DNA of 64,000 bases from Pirellulales bacterium (lineage in GTDB: Bacteria; Planctomycetota; Planctomycetia; Pirellulales; JACPPG01): assembly GCA_035546535.1 (NCBI GenBank), contig DASZWQ010000111.1, positions 80,357 to 144,356 on the forward strand, in the 5' to 3' direction. Within the stretch, counting starts at the first letter, position 1. Each line of letters opens with the position of its first letter. Made by a program: the position numbers and the translations under genes. Under the pieces are notes generated by a model that made no database searches, had not been told where the DNA came from, and saw only the letters and a list, made by a program, of their open reading frames with translations. Positions 34,605 to 43,913 of this stretch are shown one piece after another.

Positions 34605-36791
34605 TTACTGCTCTTCACGCTTCGCCTCGGTTTCGCCGTCCCCTTCGACGATGACTTTCGGTGTCAGCAGTAAGTACAGAAATTGTTTCTGCTCGTAGGT
34701 GGGAATGCAGCCGATGAGTAACGACTGACCGTCGGCTAAAGTTGACGAGACGTCAATTTGGCAGTGGCGGACGCGTGGGATCTCGAGCGTCGTTGGACCG
34801 TCGGGAGTGACCGCGGTAATTTTGCGGACTTCCTCGATCTTGCTCAGATCGATGTGCCCGTCGAGGCCAATTGTTTTGGCATCGGCGCTTTGTAGCGTCC
34901 GCATTTTTATTTTAACCCCCTCGTCGACGACGACGACCCGCGGACGTTGGCCGCCATCGGCCAATCGTGCGATTCCCACGGTGTACGCCGCTTGGGTGTA
35001 ATCATTGAGAAAGATCTGCTGACCGTTGAAGGCGGTCACCTTAGGTGCCTGCAAGGTCTGACCGGTGACGTTGGCGATGATTGAATTGACCAGAGCCTTC
35101 GCTTGTTGCTTGTCGAGCGTGGCCACGGCCGTGGCCAGGTAGTCGTCGACCGATGCGGCCGCTCGGACGTTGAGCTTCTCCTCGCGCCATTCCGAGAACG
35201 CTTCCTCGTCCTCCGCAGGCGGCACCGGTCCAACGTAACGCCATGCGACGCCGAGCCGTGCGGCGACGTCTTCGTCGCAGGTGAGAAAGCGCGTTTCGAT
35301 GCACGTCTGGCCGATACCACTTTTTTCCCAGGCCGCCAGCAAGCGGGCGATCTCGTCGTTTACGGTGCGAGGCGCGGTGATGGTCAGTCGATCGCCGTCG
35401 AGCTTCATGCGCTCGTCCGCCCACTCCTTGGTTTTGACGTCGTGCTGGCTGGCGCTCATGGGCAACACGTGTGCCAGTAGCCAGTAGACGTTTCTTCTCG
35501 CCGTATCGCTTCCGGGGTTGGTATCGATGCGCTCCCAGATTTTCGCCAGGTCGTACGTGCGAGCGATCTCGGGACCGGGATCCGGCTTCGGCGAAGCCCA
35601 CACGTCCCAATCATAGGCGGCGCCGGGCAGCCAATCGTTTTTTGGTGCGGGCTTCGGTGGCGGCGTTTGCGCATCGGTCAGGCCGGCGATCGCCACGAGC
35701 GCGACGACCAGCGCCGCGCCGATCGCCTGCCAGCGCCCGCGCACGACGCCAGCCCTCTGCAGGGCCTGCAACCGGTTTTGTGCCGCGCGCCGACGAACGA
35801 AACCCGACAGAAAGCCGACGATCAACGCCGGCAGCATGATTCGCCAACGCGAATGCATCGCCGGCCGTGAGAGAAGCTTTAACAGCAGCTCGGAATAGGC
35901 TCGGGCCGGGCACCCCTCGAGATGCGCGAGCGCGAAGGCGTCGCACGCTTGCTCCCGCAGCGCTCGAAAGCGCGCGGCGGCCAGCCAGTAAACCGGGTTC
36001 CACCAATGCGCGGCTCGCACAAGCGCCAGCAGCCAGTTGGCCGCGATGTCGTAGCGGCGCACGTGGCCGAGTTCGTGCAGCATCACCATCCGCAGTTCGT
36101 CATCGGACAAATCAAGCGCCGCCGGAGGCAGGAGCAATTTCGGGCGCCACAGGCCGGCAACGGCGACATGGTCGATCGTTTCGAGGTGCAAGAGCGGAAT
36201 CGCGCGGCGGCAGCCGACGAGCCGACGACACTCGTTCCATAGCGCAAGCAATGGCGGATCCGTACACGGCAACGCCTGGCCTAACAGGCGATGAAAACGC
36301 CAATTGGCGACGAGCGTTGCTGCCAGCAGGGCGATCAACCCAACGAGCCACGCCGCGGGCAAGAGTATCGCGATAAGATCGAGAACCGGAGTCGGCTCGT
36401 GAACGCTACTAGCGGCCTCCACGGTCGTCGGCGCCGTGGCTAGCGTTGCGGCGGCTTCGTCAGCTTCTGCACCGACAAGCGTATCGTCAGCCGGGCTGGC
36501 AACAGAGCTTGGCATGGGCGGCTGTGCGTCCGCGTCGGGAATCATCCGCAACAGATTTTGCAGGCTGACCATGCTCGGCGGCGCGAGCGGAACGAGCAAT
36601 CGCACGAGTACCATGGCCCACAGCAGGCTCATCACGCCGGCAGACAGCCAACGCCGCAGCGCGACATTCAAAACGCCGACGACGATCGCCAAGAGCGAGG
36701 CGGTCGCACCGGCAACGATCGAGAACACCAGGCCCGTGCTACCTAGGTCGTCCAACAATATGCCAAGGGAGGAGAGTCCGTCCATGATCAA
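34605..36791 (-). CDS. BlaR1-like M56 peptidase fused to a secretin-like domain
   Basis: This is a 728-residue protein. The first ~370 residues form a BlaR1/MecR1 sensor: membrane helices, zinc peptidase motif H239-E-L-G-H, and E-Q-A-C-D near 280. Canonical BlaR1 ends with a penicillin-binding sensor; here residues about 440-715 resemble secretin domains instead, with L-Q-A-P-K-V-T-A-F-N-G-Q near 580 and K-I-K-M-R...F-L-Y-L-L-L-T-P-K-V near 627-713. The signal sensed is thus unlikely to be a beta-lactam by the usual route. It overlaps the regulator gene by 4 nt (36788-36791). Confidence 0.85.
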   Translation of the reverse strand: MIMDGLSSLGILLDDLGSTGLVFSIVAGATASLLAIVVGVLNVALRRWLSAGVMSLLWAMVLVRLLVPLAPPSMVSLQNLLRMIPDADAQPPMPSSVASPADDTLVGAEADEAAATLATAPTTVEAASSVHEPTPVLDLIAILLPAAWLVGLIALLAATLVANWRFHRLLGQALPCTDPPLLALWNECRRLVGCRRAIPLLHLETIDHVAVAGLWRPKLLLPPAALDLSDDELRMVMLHELGHVRRYDIAANWLLALVRAAHWWNPVYWLAAARFRALREQACDAFALAHLEGCPARAYSELLLKLLSRPAMHSRWRIMLPALIVGFLSGFVRRRAAQNRLQALQRAGVVRGRWQAIGAALVVALVAIAGLTDAQTPPPKPAPKNDWLPGAAYDWDVWASPKPDPGPEIARTYDLAKIWERIDTNPGSDTARRNVYWLLAHVLPMSASQHDVKTKEWADERMKLDGDRLTITAPRTVNDEIARLLAAWEKSGIGQTCIETRFLTCDEDVAARLGVAWRYVGPVPPAEDEEAFSEWREEKLNVRAAASVDDYLATAVATLDKQQAKALVNSIIANVTGQTLQAPKVTAFNGQQIFLNDYTQAAYTVGIARLADGGQRPRVVVVDEGVKIKMRTLQSADAKTIGLDGHIDLSKIEEVRKITAVTPDGPTTLEIPRVRHCQIDVSSTLADGQSLLIGCIPTYEQKQFLYLLLTPKVIVEGDGETEAKREEQ

Positions 36792-37159
36792 CCTTCCTGC
36801 TCATCGAGCATTTGGCGTAACGCGGCAATTTCCTCGTGCGATAGCTTCGCGCTGCGCAGAAAATGGGCCAGCAACAGCGCTGATTCACCCCCGAAAACGC
36901 GCTCCAGAAACGAGCGACTCGCCTGCTTGACGCAGTCCGTGCGCCGCGCGCGGGCCCGGTAGACGTAGCGATTCCCGTCCAACTCGTAGGTGAGGACCCG
37001 CTTCTTCACCAGCCGATGCAGCATGGTCTTCACCGTTGCCGGAGCCCAGGAGGCGTGATCCGCTAGCTGGGCAATCACTTCCTGCGCCGCGAGTGGCCGG
37101 TGATCCCAGATGACGTTCATCACCTGCCACTCGGCGTCGGAAATCGTGACTGTCGGCAT
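36788..37159 (-). CDS. blaI: BlaI/MecI/CopY-family transcriptional repressor
   Basis: This 123-residue winged-helix repressor matches BlaI in length. It has an I-S-D-A-E-W-Q-V-M-N-V-I-W-D start and a T-V-K-T-M-L-H-R-L-V-K-K recognition helix near residues 42-53. Family members bind TACA-N-TGTA dyads and are cleaved on signalling from the M56 partner encoded just downstream. Two such dyads lie in its own promoter, so it is likely autoregulated. GGAGG is 7 nt upstream of the ATG. Confidence 0.93.
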   Translation of the reverse strand: MPTVTISDAEWQVMNVIWDHRPLAAQEVIAQLADHASWAPATVKTMLHRLVKKRVLTYELDGNRYVYRARARRTDCVKQASRSFLERVFGGESALLLAHFLRSAKLSHEEIAALRQMLDEQEG

Positions 37160-37185
37160 CGTGGGGCCTCCGTTCCTCGTTTCGA

Positions 37186-37197
37186 TTACACGTGTAA
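37186..37197. promoter_or_regulatory. BlaI-type operator 1
   Basis: TTACACGTGTAA is a perfect 12-bp palindrome with the TACA...TGTA core bound by BlaI/MecI repressors. It overlaps the -10 element of the blaI-blaR1 promoter on its downstream side, 27 bp before the start codon. Confidence 0.85.
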
Positions 37198-37223
37198 ATA
37201 ATTACATTTGTAATCGTTGTCAA
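37195..37223 (-). promoter_or_regulatory. Promoter of the blaI-blaR1-like operon
   Basis: On the minus strand TTGACA (37218-37223, perfect -35) is followed after exactly 17 bp by TATTTA (37195-37200, -10). Operator 2 fills the spacer and operator 1 overlaps the -10, so a bound repressor would block RNA polymerase. Confidence 0.85.
37201..37214. promoter_or_regulatory. BlaI-type operator 2
   Basis: ATTACATTTGTAAT is a dyad with the TACA...TGTA core, sitting in the promoter spacer. Its centre is 16 bp from the centre of operator 1, which would let two repressor dimers bind side by side. Confidence 0.85.
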
Positions 37224-37280
37224 CAGCAGAAAATCGGATGCGAAGGGGATGGCGGCGACTGCGTCGCCAGGAAGAAGCTA

Positions 37281-37369
37281 TCCACAGATTGCGCAGAGGA
37301 CACCGATGTGAAGAAGGGTGTAATTCGTCCGTCGCGCTACGCGCGAAATCAATCTGCGAAATCTGTGGA
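37281..37369. repeat. Inverted-repeat element, TCCACAGATT type (copy 2)
   Basis: TCCACAGATTGCGCAGA (37281-37297) is complemented by TCTGCGAAATCTGTGGA near 37353-37369. The arms are more diverged than in copy 1 at 34461-34562. It lies upstream of the blaI promoter, between it and the phosphoketolase gene. Confidence 0.75.
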
Positions 37370-37410
37370 CGTATTCCACGCCCCCTTGAGGCGGCGCGTC
37401 GCCATGCCGC

Positions 37411-39840
37411 TCACCACCGCCAGTCGCGGATCTCGGGCATGTCTTCGCCGTACGTGCGGATGTAATGCTTGTGATCGATGAGACGGTCGCGGCAGAACTG
37501 CTTGACGTATGCGCCTCGATCCTGCAGTTGCGGCAGCCGGTCGATAGTGTCCATCACCAGGTGGAAGCGGTCCATGTCATTGAGCACGGTCATGTCGAAC
37601 GGCGTGGTGATGGTGCCTTCTTCCTTGTAACCGCGGACGTGCATGTTGTCGTGATTCGCCCGACGATACGTCAGCCGGTGAATCAGCCAGGGATAGCCGT
37701 GATAGGCGAAAATCACGGGCTTGTCGCGCGTGAAGAACGAATCGAAGTCCTTGTCCGGCAATCCGTGCGGATGCTCGCTAGCCGGCTGCAGCTTCATCAG
37801 GTCGACGACGTTCACGACGCGGATCTTCAATTCCGGCAGGTGCTCGCGCAGCAGCTTGACGGCTGCCAGGATTTCCAGCGTCGGAATGTCACCCGCGGCA
37901 GCCATCACCAGGTCAGGCTCGCCCCCGGCGTCGTTACTGGCAAATTCCCAGATGCTGACACCGCCCGTGCAATGCTTCACAGCCTGGTCCATCGTTAGCC
38001 ACTGCGGCGCCATATGTTTTCCGGCGACGATGATGTTCACGTACTGCCGGCTGCGCAGGCAATGATCTGCCACCGACAAGAGGCAGTTCGCGTCGGGCGG
38101 CAGATAGACGCGCACGATTTCGGCCTTCTTGTTCATCGCCACGTCGATGAACCCCGGATCCTGGTGCGTAAAGCCGTTGTGGTCCTGCCGCCACACGTGC
38201 GACGACAACAGGTAGTTGAGCGATGCGATCGGCCGTCGCCAGGAAATATGATTCGTGACTTGCAACCACTTAGCGTGCTGGTTGAACATCGAATCGACGA
38301 TATGAATGAACGCCTCGTACGAGTTGAACAGGCCGTGACGTCCGGTCAGCAGGTAGCCTTCCAGCCATCCCTCGCACTGATGCTCGCTGAGCACTTCCAT
38401 CACGCGGCCGTCGCGCGCCAAATGATCGTCGCCTTTGATCAATTCCGCGTTCCACTGCCGCTCGGTCGCTTGAAAAACGTCGTTCAACCGATTCGACATC
38501 GTTTCGTCGGGGCCGAAAATGCGGAAGTTGCGCATGGAAGCGTTTTGCCTGATGACGTCGCGCAAGTAGGTCCCCAGCACGCGCGTGTCTTCGGCATCGA
38601 CGGCACCGGGCGAGGTCACTTTCACGGCGTATTGCTCAAAATCCGGCAGCGTCAGATCCTTGAGCAGCAGCCCGCCATTGGCGTGCGGATTGGCTCCCAT
38701 GCGCCGATCGCCTTGCGGCGCCAATTCCCGTAAGTCTCCCATCAGTCGGCCCGACTCGTCGAACAATTCCTGCGGTTTGTAGCTGCGCAGCCACTCGTCG
38801 AGCTGCTTGAGATGCTGCGGATTCTTGTGCGGGTCGGAAAGCGGGACCTGGTGCGCGCGAAACGTGCCTTCGACCTGCAGGCCGTCGACCATTTTGGGCC
38901 CGGTCCAGCCCTTGGGCGTGTCGAGCACGATCATTGGCCAGCGGGGGCGCGTGGCGTCGTGCTTCGTGCGGGCGTTGTGCTGGATCTCGGCGATCTGGTC
39001 GAAGATCGTATCGAGCGTCGTGGCCATCAGCTCGTGCATCTTCGTGGGGTCATCACCGGCGACGAAGTACGGCTCGTACCCATAGCCGCGCATGAGCTGC
39101 TCGAGCTCTTCGTGGCTGATCCGCGCGAGCACCGTCGGATTCGCGATCTTGTAGCCATTGAGATGCAGGATCGGCAGCACGGCGCCGTCGGTGATCGGGT
39201 TCAAGAACTTATTGCTGTGCCAGGCCGTGGCCAAGGGGCCGGTTTCGGCCTCGCCATCGCCAATGACGCACGCCACGACGAGGTTGGGATTGTCGAACAC
39301 GGCGCCGAAGGCGTGGCTCATGCTGTACCCCAGTTCGCCTCCTTCATGGATCGAACCGGGTGTCTCGGGGGCGACGTGGCTGGGAATGCCGCCGGGAAAA
39401 GAGAACTGCTTGAACAGTTTTTGCATTCCCTCGGTGTCTTCGGTGATGTGCGAATAGAGCTCGCTGTAGGTTCCCTCCAGGTAGGTGTTCGCCACCAGGG
39501 CCGGACCGCCGTGTCCCGGGCCGGCAATGTAGATCATGTCCAGATCGCGATCCTTGATGATGCGATTCAAATGGACATAGACGAAATTCTGTCCCGGCGT
39601 CGTTCCCCAATGCCCCAGCAGGCGCGGCTTCACGTGCTCGGACTTGAGCGGTTCGCGCAACAGCGGATTGTCGTACAGGTAAATCTGCCCGACCGACAAG
39701 TAATTCGCCGCTCGCCAATAGCGATCGATGCGGTGCAGCAAATCGGGCGATAGCGAACGACCGGCCGCTCGGCCCTCGCCGGCCGAGTCCGATTTCTTCT
39801 CAACCTTCGGCGCCCGCTTCTCGATCGACGAGCTTGACAT
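37411..39840 (-). CDS. xfp: Phosphoketolase (xylulose-5-P/fructose-6-P)
   Basis: This 809-residue protein is a full-length thiamine-diphosphate phosphoketolase that splits xylulose 5-phosphate or fructose 6-phosphate into acetyl phosphate plus glyceraldehyde 3-phosphate or erythrose 4-phosphate. It shows G-H-W-G-T-T-P-G near residue 76, G-P-G-H-G-G-P near 107, and the G-D-G-E-A-E-T-G cofactor motif near 193. The acetate kinase gene lies 38 bp upstream on the same strand, so acetyl phosphate can be turned into acetate and ATP. Sequence does not separate the two substrate preferences. Confidence 0.96.
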   Translation of the reverse strand: MSSSSIEKRAPKVEKKSDSAGEGRAAGRSLSPDLLHRIDRYWRAANYLSVGQIYLYDNPLLREPLKSEHVKPRLLGHWGTTPGQNFVYVHLNRIIKDRDLDMIYIAGPGHGGPALVANTYLEGTYSELYSHITEDTEGMQKLFKQFSFPGGIPSHVAPETPGSIHEGGELGYSMSHAFGAVFDNPNLVVACVIGDGEAETGPLATAWHSNKFLNPITDGAVLPILHLNGYKIANPTVLARISHEELEQLMRGYGYEPYFVAGDDPTKMHELMATTLDTIFDQIAEIQHNARTKHDATRPRWPMIVLDTPKGWTGPKMVDGLQVEGTFRAHQVPLSDPHKNPQHLKQLDEWLRSYKPQELFDESGRLMGDLRELAPQGDRRMGANPHANGGLLLKDLTLPDFEQYAVKVTSPGAVDAEDTRVLGTYLRDVIRQNASMRNFRIFGPDETMSNRLNDVFQATERQWNAELIKGDDHLARDGRVMEVLSEHQCEGWLEGYLLTGRHGLFNSYEAFIHIVDSMFNQHAKWLQVTNHISWRRPIASLNYLLSSHVWRQDHNGFTHQDPGFIDVAMNKKAEIVRVYLPPDANCLLSVADHCLRSRQYVNIIVAGKHMAPQWLTMDQAVKHCTGGVSIWEFASNDAGGEPDLVMAAAGDIPTLEILAAVKLLREHLPELKIRVVNVVDLMKLQPASEHPHGLPDKDFDSFFTRDKPVIFAYHGYPWLIHRLTYRRANHDNMHVRGYKEEGTITTPFDMTVLNDMDRFHLVMDTIDRLPQLQDRGAYVKQFCRDRLIDHKHYIRTYGEDMPEIRDWRW

Positions 39841-39878
39841 GAGGTAGTTCCTTTGCCGTTGGTGAAACGCGCGAGGAA

Positions 39879-41081
39879 TTAACGGCTTTCAGGCTCGTCG
39901 AGCAGCCGCTGGACCTCGCGTGCAATCATCGATTCTTCATCCGTGTGGATGACCCATACCTGGCACCGTGCGTCAGGTGCAGAAATCATTCCCTGGCCGG
40001 TCGCATTTTGGACGTTGTCTAGAGCAATGCCCAAGTGGCCCAGTTCCCGACAGATTTCGGCGCGCGTTTCGACCGAATTTTCTCCGATCCCACCGGCAAA
40101 TACCAGCGTATCGATCCCGCCGAGTGCGGCGGCCAGCGCGCCAATCCATTTTCGCGCCTGGTAAGAAAAGACCGACAAAGCGTCGCGAGCGCGCGGATCC
40201 GTCACACGTCGTGCCAGCAAATCGCGCACGTCGGCGATCGTTTCCGAGAGCCCCAGCAGCCCCGATTGCCGGTTCACCAGCTCATCGATCGCGTCGGCCG
40301 TCATGTGCTTTTGCCGAAGCAAGTGGACAAACACGCCCGGGTCGAGGTCGCCGGTACGCGTTCCCATCACCAGCCCGGCCGTGGGCGTGAACGCCATCGT
40401 TGTATCCACGCAGTGTCCGTCGCGCACGGCGGCCATGCTCGCGCCGCTGCCAAGATGGGCGAGTACGACCCGCCCTCGCGCACGCTCGGGCCCCGCCAGG
40501 CGCGCCAGCTCTTCCATCAAAAAACTGTACGACAGACCATGAAAACCATAGCGGCGGATTCCCTCGCGTTCGAAATGCAGCGGAATCGGCAGTAATCGCG
40601 CTTCGCGCGGCAGGTCGCGATGAAATGCCGTATCGAAGCAGGCGATCTCGGCGACCTTCGGCAGCCGCCGCTGGCAAGCCTCGACCAGCGCGATCTCGCC
40701 GGGCAGATGTTCGGGATCCAAAGGCGCGAGGCGCCGCAACTCGTCGAGCATCGCAGGCGTGATCGATTGCGACGCCGTGAAATCGGCTCCGCCGTGTACG
40801 ATGCGGTGGCCGATGCCGCGAAGCCGCCCCAGATCGAATTGCTTGCCCAGTCGGTCAAACAAGATCTTTGCGGCGCTCTCCAAATCCGGCGCCTCGACCG
40901 GCTGCGCAGCGCTCGCCTCGCCCGTGGCACAGCGCGTGAAGAGCGATGCCTGCTGCCCGACGCGCTCGATCCGCCCGGAAAATTGTCGCGTCGGGGGCTC
41001 GCCCGGCGCGAACACTGCGAACTTCAGGCTCGACGACCCGCCGTTGAGCGCCAAAATCCAATCATCCATGGCCGGCCACAC
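39879..41081 (-). CDS. ackA: Acetate kinase
   Basis: This 400-residue ASKHA-fold kinase makes acetate and ATP from acetyl phosphate and ADP, or the reverse. It has the N-terminal [10 protein letters not shown] motif, V-H-G-G near residue 95, G-F-H-G-L-S-Y, H-L-G-S-G-A-S near 208 and F-A-G-G-I-G-E-N-S near 330. ATG 41069 (M-D-D-W) is an alternative start that drops four residues. It is paired with phosphoketolase, completing a short acetate-forming route. Confidence 0.96.
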   Translation of the reverse strand: MWPAMDDWILALNGGSSSLKFAVFAPGEPPTRQFSGRIERVGQQASLFTRCATGEASAAQPVEAPDLESAAKILFDRLGKQFDLGRLRGIGHRIVHGGADFTASQSITPAMLDELRRLAPLDPEHLPGEIALVEACQRRLPKVAEIACFDTAFHRDLPREARLLPIPLHFEREGIRRYGFHGLSYSFLMEELARLAGPERARGRVVLAHLGSGASMAAVRDGHCVDTTMAFTPTAGLVMGTRTGDLDPGVFVHLLRQKHMTADAIDELVNRQSGLLGLSETIADVRDLLARRVTDPRARDALSVFSYQARKWIGALAAALGGIDTLVFAGGIGENSVETRAEICRELGHLGIALDNVQNATGQGMISAPDARCQVWVIHTDEESMIAREVQRLLDEPESR

Positions 41082-41165
41082 GATCCGTCGGTTCGGGCGT
41101 AAATAACCGGCGCCATTATAACGAATGGCGAACGCCGCACCGAGAACCGACGCAAATCCATGCCG

Positions 41166-41948
41166 CTACGCCACGGCCTCGCCGGTTGCTTCAACGGGCG
41201 GCGCCGCCTCGCGGGCTTTGAACTCCGTGATCCTGTGCTTCAGACACAGGTTTTCCAGCCGGCTCGTCAGGCGCTCGCCGATCTGGGAAAAGTAGCGGCG
41301 AATCCGGCCGCGCTCGATGGGCGTGGCATCGAGCAGCACGCGCATCTCGGCCGGAATGTCACTGCCGACGGCGATCACGCCGAGCCCGTACTGGTGGTCG
41401 AAGGCGAACGTCGGATAGTGGGCCTCGATCTCGTCCCACAATTGCCAGACGCCAAAGCCCGGAAGCCGTGCGCGGATGTCGTGCATCAGCACCACGCCGC
41501 GAGGACTCATCTTGGGGCGCCAGGTGTCGAAATCCTCTTTCACGGCGTCGTAGGAGTGAAAGCCGTCGATGTGCAATAGGTCGATCGTGCCGTCGCCGAA
41601 GCGGTGCACGGCGTCGCAGAACTTACTTTGTATCAGGGACGAGAATCGGCCGTAGAGCGGATCATGATGTTGCTTCAAGTCGTTCAGCACGACCGGGTCC
41701 ATGAAGCCGGCGTGCTCATCCCCTTCCCACGTATCCACGCCGTACGCACGGGCGTCGATACCCAACTGATCGATCGCCTGGCAAAACGAGCAGTACGACA
41801 CGCCCAGATGAACGCCCAACTCGACCACCAGGTTTGGCCGGGTCATCTCGACAATCGCCATGCCGAAGGGGACGTGTTCCAGCCAGGCGGAATGGACCAA
41901 CCGCTGCGGCATCACGAGCGCCGCTTGATAGTCGAGAGGATTGAACAT
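41166..41948 (-). CDS. Class I SAM methyltransferase (glycan cluster)
   Basis: This 260-residue protein has a Rossmann methyltransferase core with V-V-E-L-G-V-H-L-G-V-S near residue 40 (SAM site) and L-L-H-I-D-G-F-H-S-Y near 127. This is the pattern of the Methyltransf_24/CmcI-like group found in glycan clusters, where members O-methylate sugars. It is the last gene of the minus-strand glycan run, 20 bp after a double glycosyltransferase. The target sugar is unknown. Confidence 0.82.
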   Translation of the reverse strand: MFNPLDYQAALVMPQRLVHSAWLEHVPFGMAIVEMTRPNLVVELGVHLGVSYCSFCQAIDQLGIDARAYGVDTWEGDEHAGFMDPVVLNDLKQHHDPLYGRFSSLIQSKFCDAVHRFGDGTIDLLHIDGFHSYDAVKEDFDTWRPKMSPRGVVLMHDIRARLPGFGVWQLWDEIEAHYPTFAFDHQYGLGVIAVGSDIPAEMRVLLDATPIERGRIRRYFSQIGERLTSRLENLCLKHRITEFKAREAAPPVEATGEAVA

Positions 41949-41968
41949 GGTTTATCCTTTTGCACGTG

Positions 41969-43912
41969 TCAGCAAAACCCGAACCGGATTCCCAATTCGC
42001 GAGCGGTGCGGACCATTGCGGCGCGCAATCCCCGATCGCGTAGATATTGCCATGCCCGCGGCACAAGCGCCGTAGTCCTGGCGTGCTCTTGCATCTGCTC
42101 CTCGAGCGCCGCCGCCGTCGGCCGATCGACCGCGGCCAGGATCGCCAGCTGTTTTTGCTTGGCGACCTGGTAGTAAGCGTGGAACTTCGCGGTGCGCTCG
42201 CGCTCGAGTCGCGCGTCGGCGGGCACGCGATAGCCGGACGTCGTTTTGTCGACGAAGACGAATTCCGCGTCGAGCGAGTACCGCGTCCACAGGTTCCAAT
42301 CTTCGAGCAGTTCGAGCGATTCGTCGAAACCGCCGTGCCGCTCGTAAAGCCGGCGATCGAACAAGATCGATTGGATCGGGATGTAATTCCGCTGCCAGAG
42401 CAACCCGCGGCAAAACGGCTGCCGGTAAATCGTGCGCCGCGAGCGCTCTTCGTACACGAGCGGTTCGGCCGATTCCGTTTGCGTGGCAATTTCCCACGCC
42501 GCTGCGTAGGCCGCCGCGCAGTTTGGACTGTCGAGCAGTTGCGCCACGAGCGTTTCGACATGGTCGGCAAAAAAGTAGTCGTCGTCGTCGAGGAAGCCCA
42601 GATATGCCCCGCGCGCGACATCCAGGCCCGCGTTCCCCGCGCGGCATCTTCCGGCCCTGGGCGACAACACGTAGCGAATCGCGAAAGTGGTCTTTGCTTC
42701 GCATTCGCGCAGAAACTCGGCCGCGAAGCCCGTCTCGCCATCTTCAACGACGACGAGCTCGATGCGCGGATACGTCTGGTTCAGCACGCTCGCCACGGCT
42801 TCGCGCAGATATCCCAGCCGGCCTGCGTACGTGCGGACGACAATCGACACAAGTGGCGAGTCGGTCCGCTGCGAACGCTTTTGTTCGAGAGCAAACCGAT
42901 CGCGGGCAATCTCGTATCCCACGCCACGAAATGGAAATGCAGCCGCCGATGGCCGCCGGTTGCGCACGAAGGCAGGCGCCAGCCGCAGGAACTTCGGAAC
43001 CAGCTTGAGCAACGCCCAGGCGTACCGCGGATGGAACAACACGATCCACCACCGCGAAAAGTAAACGAGCGGAATGCGCAGGCGCTCACGCCATCCGCCG
43101 AAGCGCAAGCGCAAAAGCATGTTCGCCAGCGAGATGCCGAGGAACTCGGTCTCCCGCGGCTCGCCCGGCGTGTGACCATAGTGCCAACACACGGCCCGTG
43201 GCGAATAGAGCAATCGATAGCCGCACGCGCGTAGGCGGTACGACAGATCGACGTCCTCGCCGTACATGAACAACTTTTCGTCGTAGCCGGCTACTTGCCG
43301 TAGCGCCGTCGTACGCAACAGCACGCACGCGCTCGAACACCAGGTCGTTTCCAGCGTCGCGGGATGATAATACTTCGGATGCTCGTACGGTTTCTGCCGG
43401 CACTCCCAACTGGCAACATCGCTCGGGCTGTGTGCTGCCTGATCGACCAGTCGCACCAGCGTTTCGCGCTCGAATTCCAGATCGACGTTCGTGACCAGGA
43501 AATAGTCCGCCGCCGCCGATCGCAGGTTCGCGTTGTGCCCGGCCCCGAACCCGCGATTCGCCTGCCGCGTCACAACTACGCCAGCGAACTTGGCGCCGTG
43601 CTGCCGCGCGAATTCCTGTAGCACCTCGTGCGAGCCATCGCACGAACTATTGTCGGTCGCCAGCACGCGGATCCGGCTCGCCGGGTAATCCTGCGCGAGC
43701 AGGCTGTTGAAGAATTTCGGCAGCCAGCCACTCGAGTTGTATGTGACCAGCGAGACGTCCAACAGCGGCCATGCCTGCACGTCGACCGCCGCAACTTTCT
43801 GCTGCCCGGCTGACGCCACACTTGGGTTCGCTGGCGCAACATATGGACTGCCGGGTAGGGCCGGTGTCGCTGCATCAAGGTTTGTTGAAGTCGAGAAAAT
43901 TCGCATCGTCAT
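41969..43912 (-). CDS. Double GT2-family glycosyltransferase
   Basis: From ATG 43912, one base after the upstream stop, this is 647 residues. It carries two GT-A-type GT2 domains: the first (about 50-300) with V-S-L-V-T-Y-N-S-S-G-W and the second (about 350-580) with V-S-I-V-V-R-T-Y-A-G and L-V-V-V-E-D-G. Each should transfer one sugar from a nucleotide donor, so the protein may add two residues in succession. An upstream ATG at 43954 would overlap the previous gene by 41 nt. Confidence 0.87.
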   Translation of the reverse strand: MTMRIFSTSTNLDAATPALPGSPYVAPANPSVASAGQQKVAAVDVQAWPLLDVSLVTYNSSGWLPKFFNSLLAQDYPASRIRVLATDNSSCDGSHEVLQEFARQHGAKFAGVVVTRQANRGFGAGHNANLRSAAADYFLVTNVDLEFERETLVRLVDQAAHSPSDVASWECRQKPYEHPKYYHPATLETTWCSSACVLLRTTALRQVAGYDEKLFMYGEDVDLSYRLRACGYRLLYSPRAVCWHYGHTPGEPRETEFLGISLANMLLRLRFGGWRERLRIPLVYFSRWWIVLFHPRYAWALLKLVPKFLRLAPAFVRNRRPSAAAFPFRGVGYEIARDRFALEQKRSQRTDSPLVSIVVRTYAGRLGYLREAVASVLNQTYPRIELVVVEDGETGFAAEFLRECEAKTTFAIRYVLSPRAGRCRAGNAGLDVARGAYLGFLDDDDYFFADHVETLVAQLLDSPNCAAAYAAAWEIATQTESAEPLVYEERSRRTIYRQPFCRGLLWQRNYIPIQSILFDRRLYERHGGFDESLELLEDWNLWTRYSLDAEFVFVDKTTSGYRVPADARLERERTAKFHAYYQVAKQKQLAILAAVDRPTAAALEEQMQEHARTTALVPRAWQYLRDRGLRAAMVRTARELGIRFGFC

Positions 43913-43913
43913 C

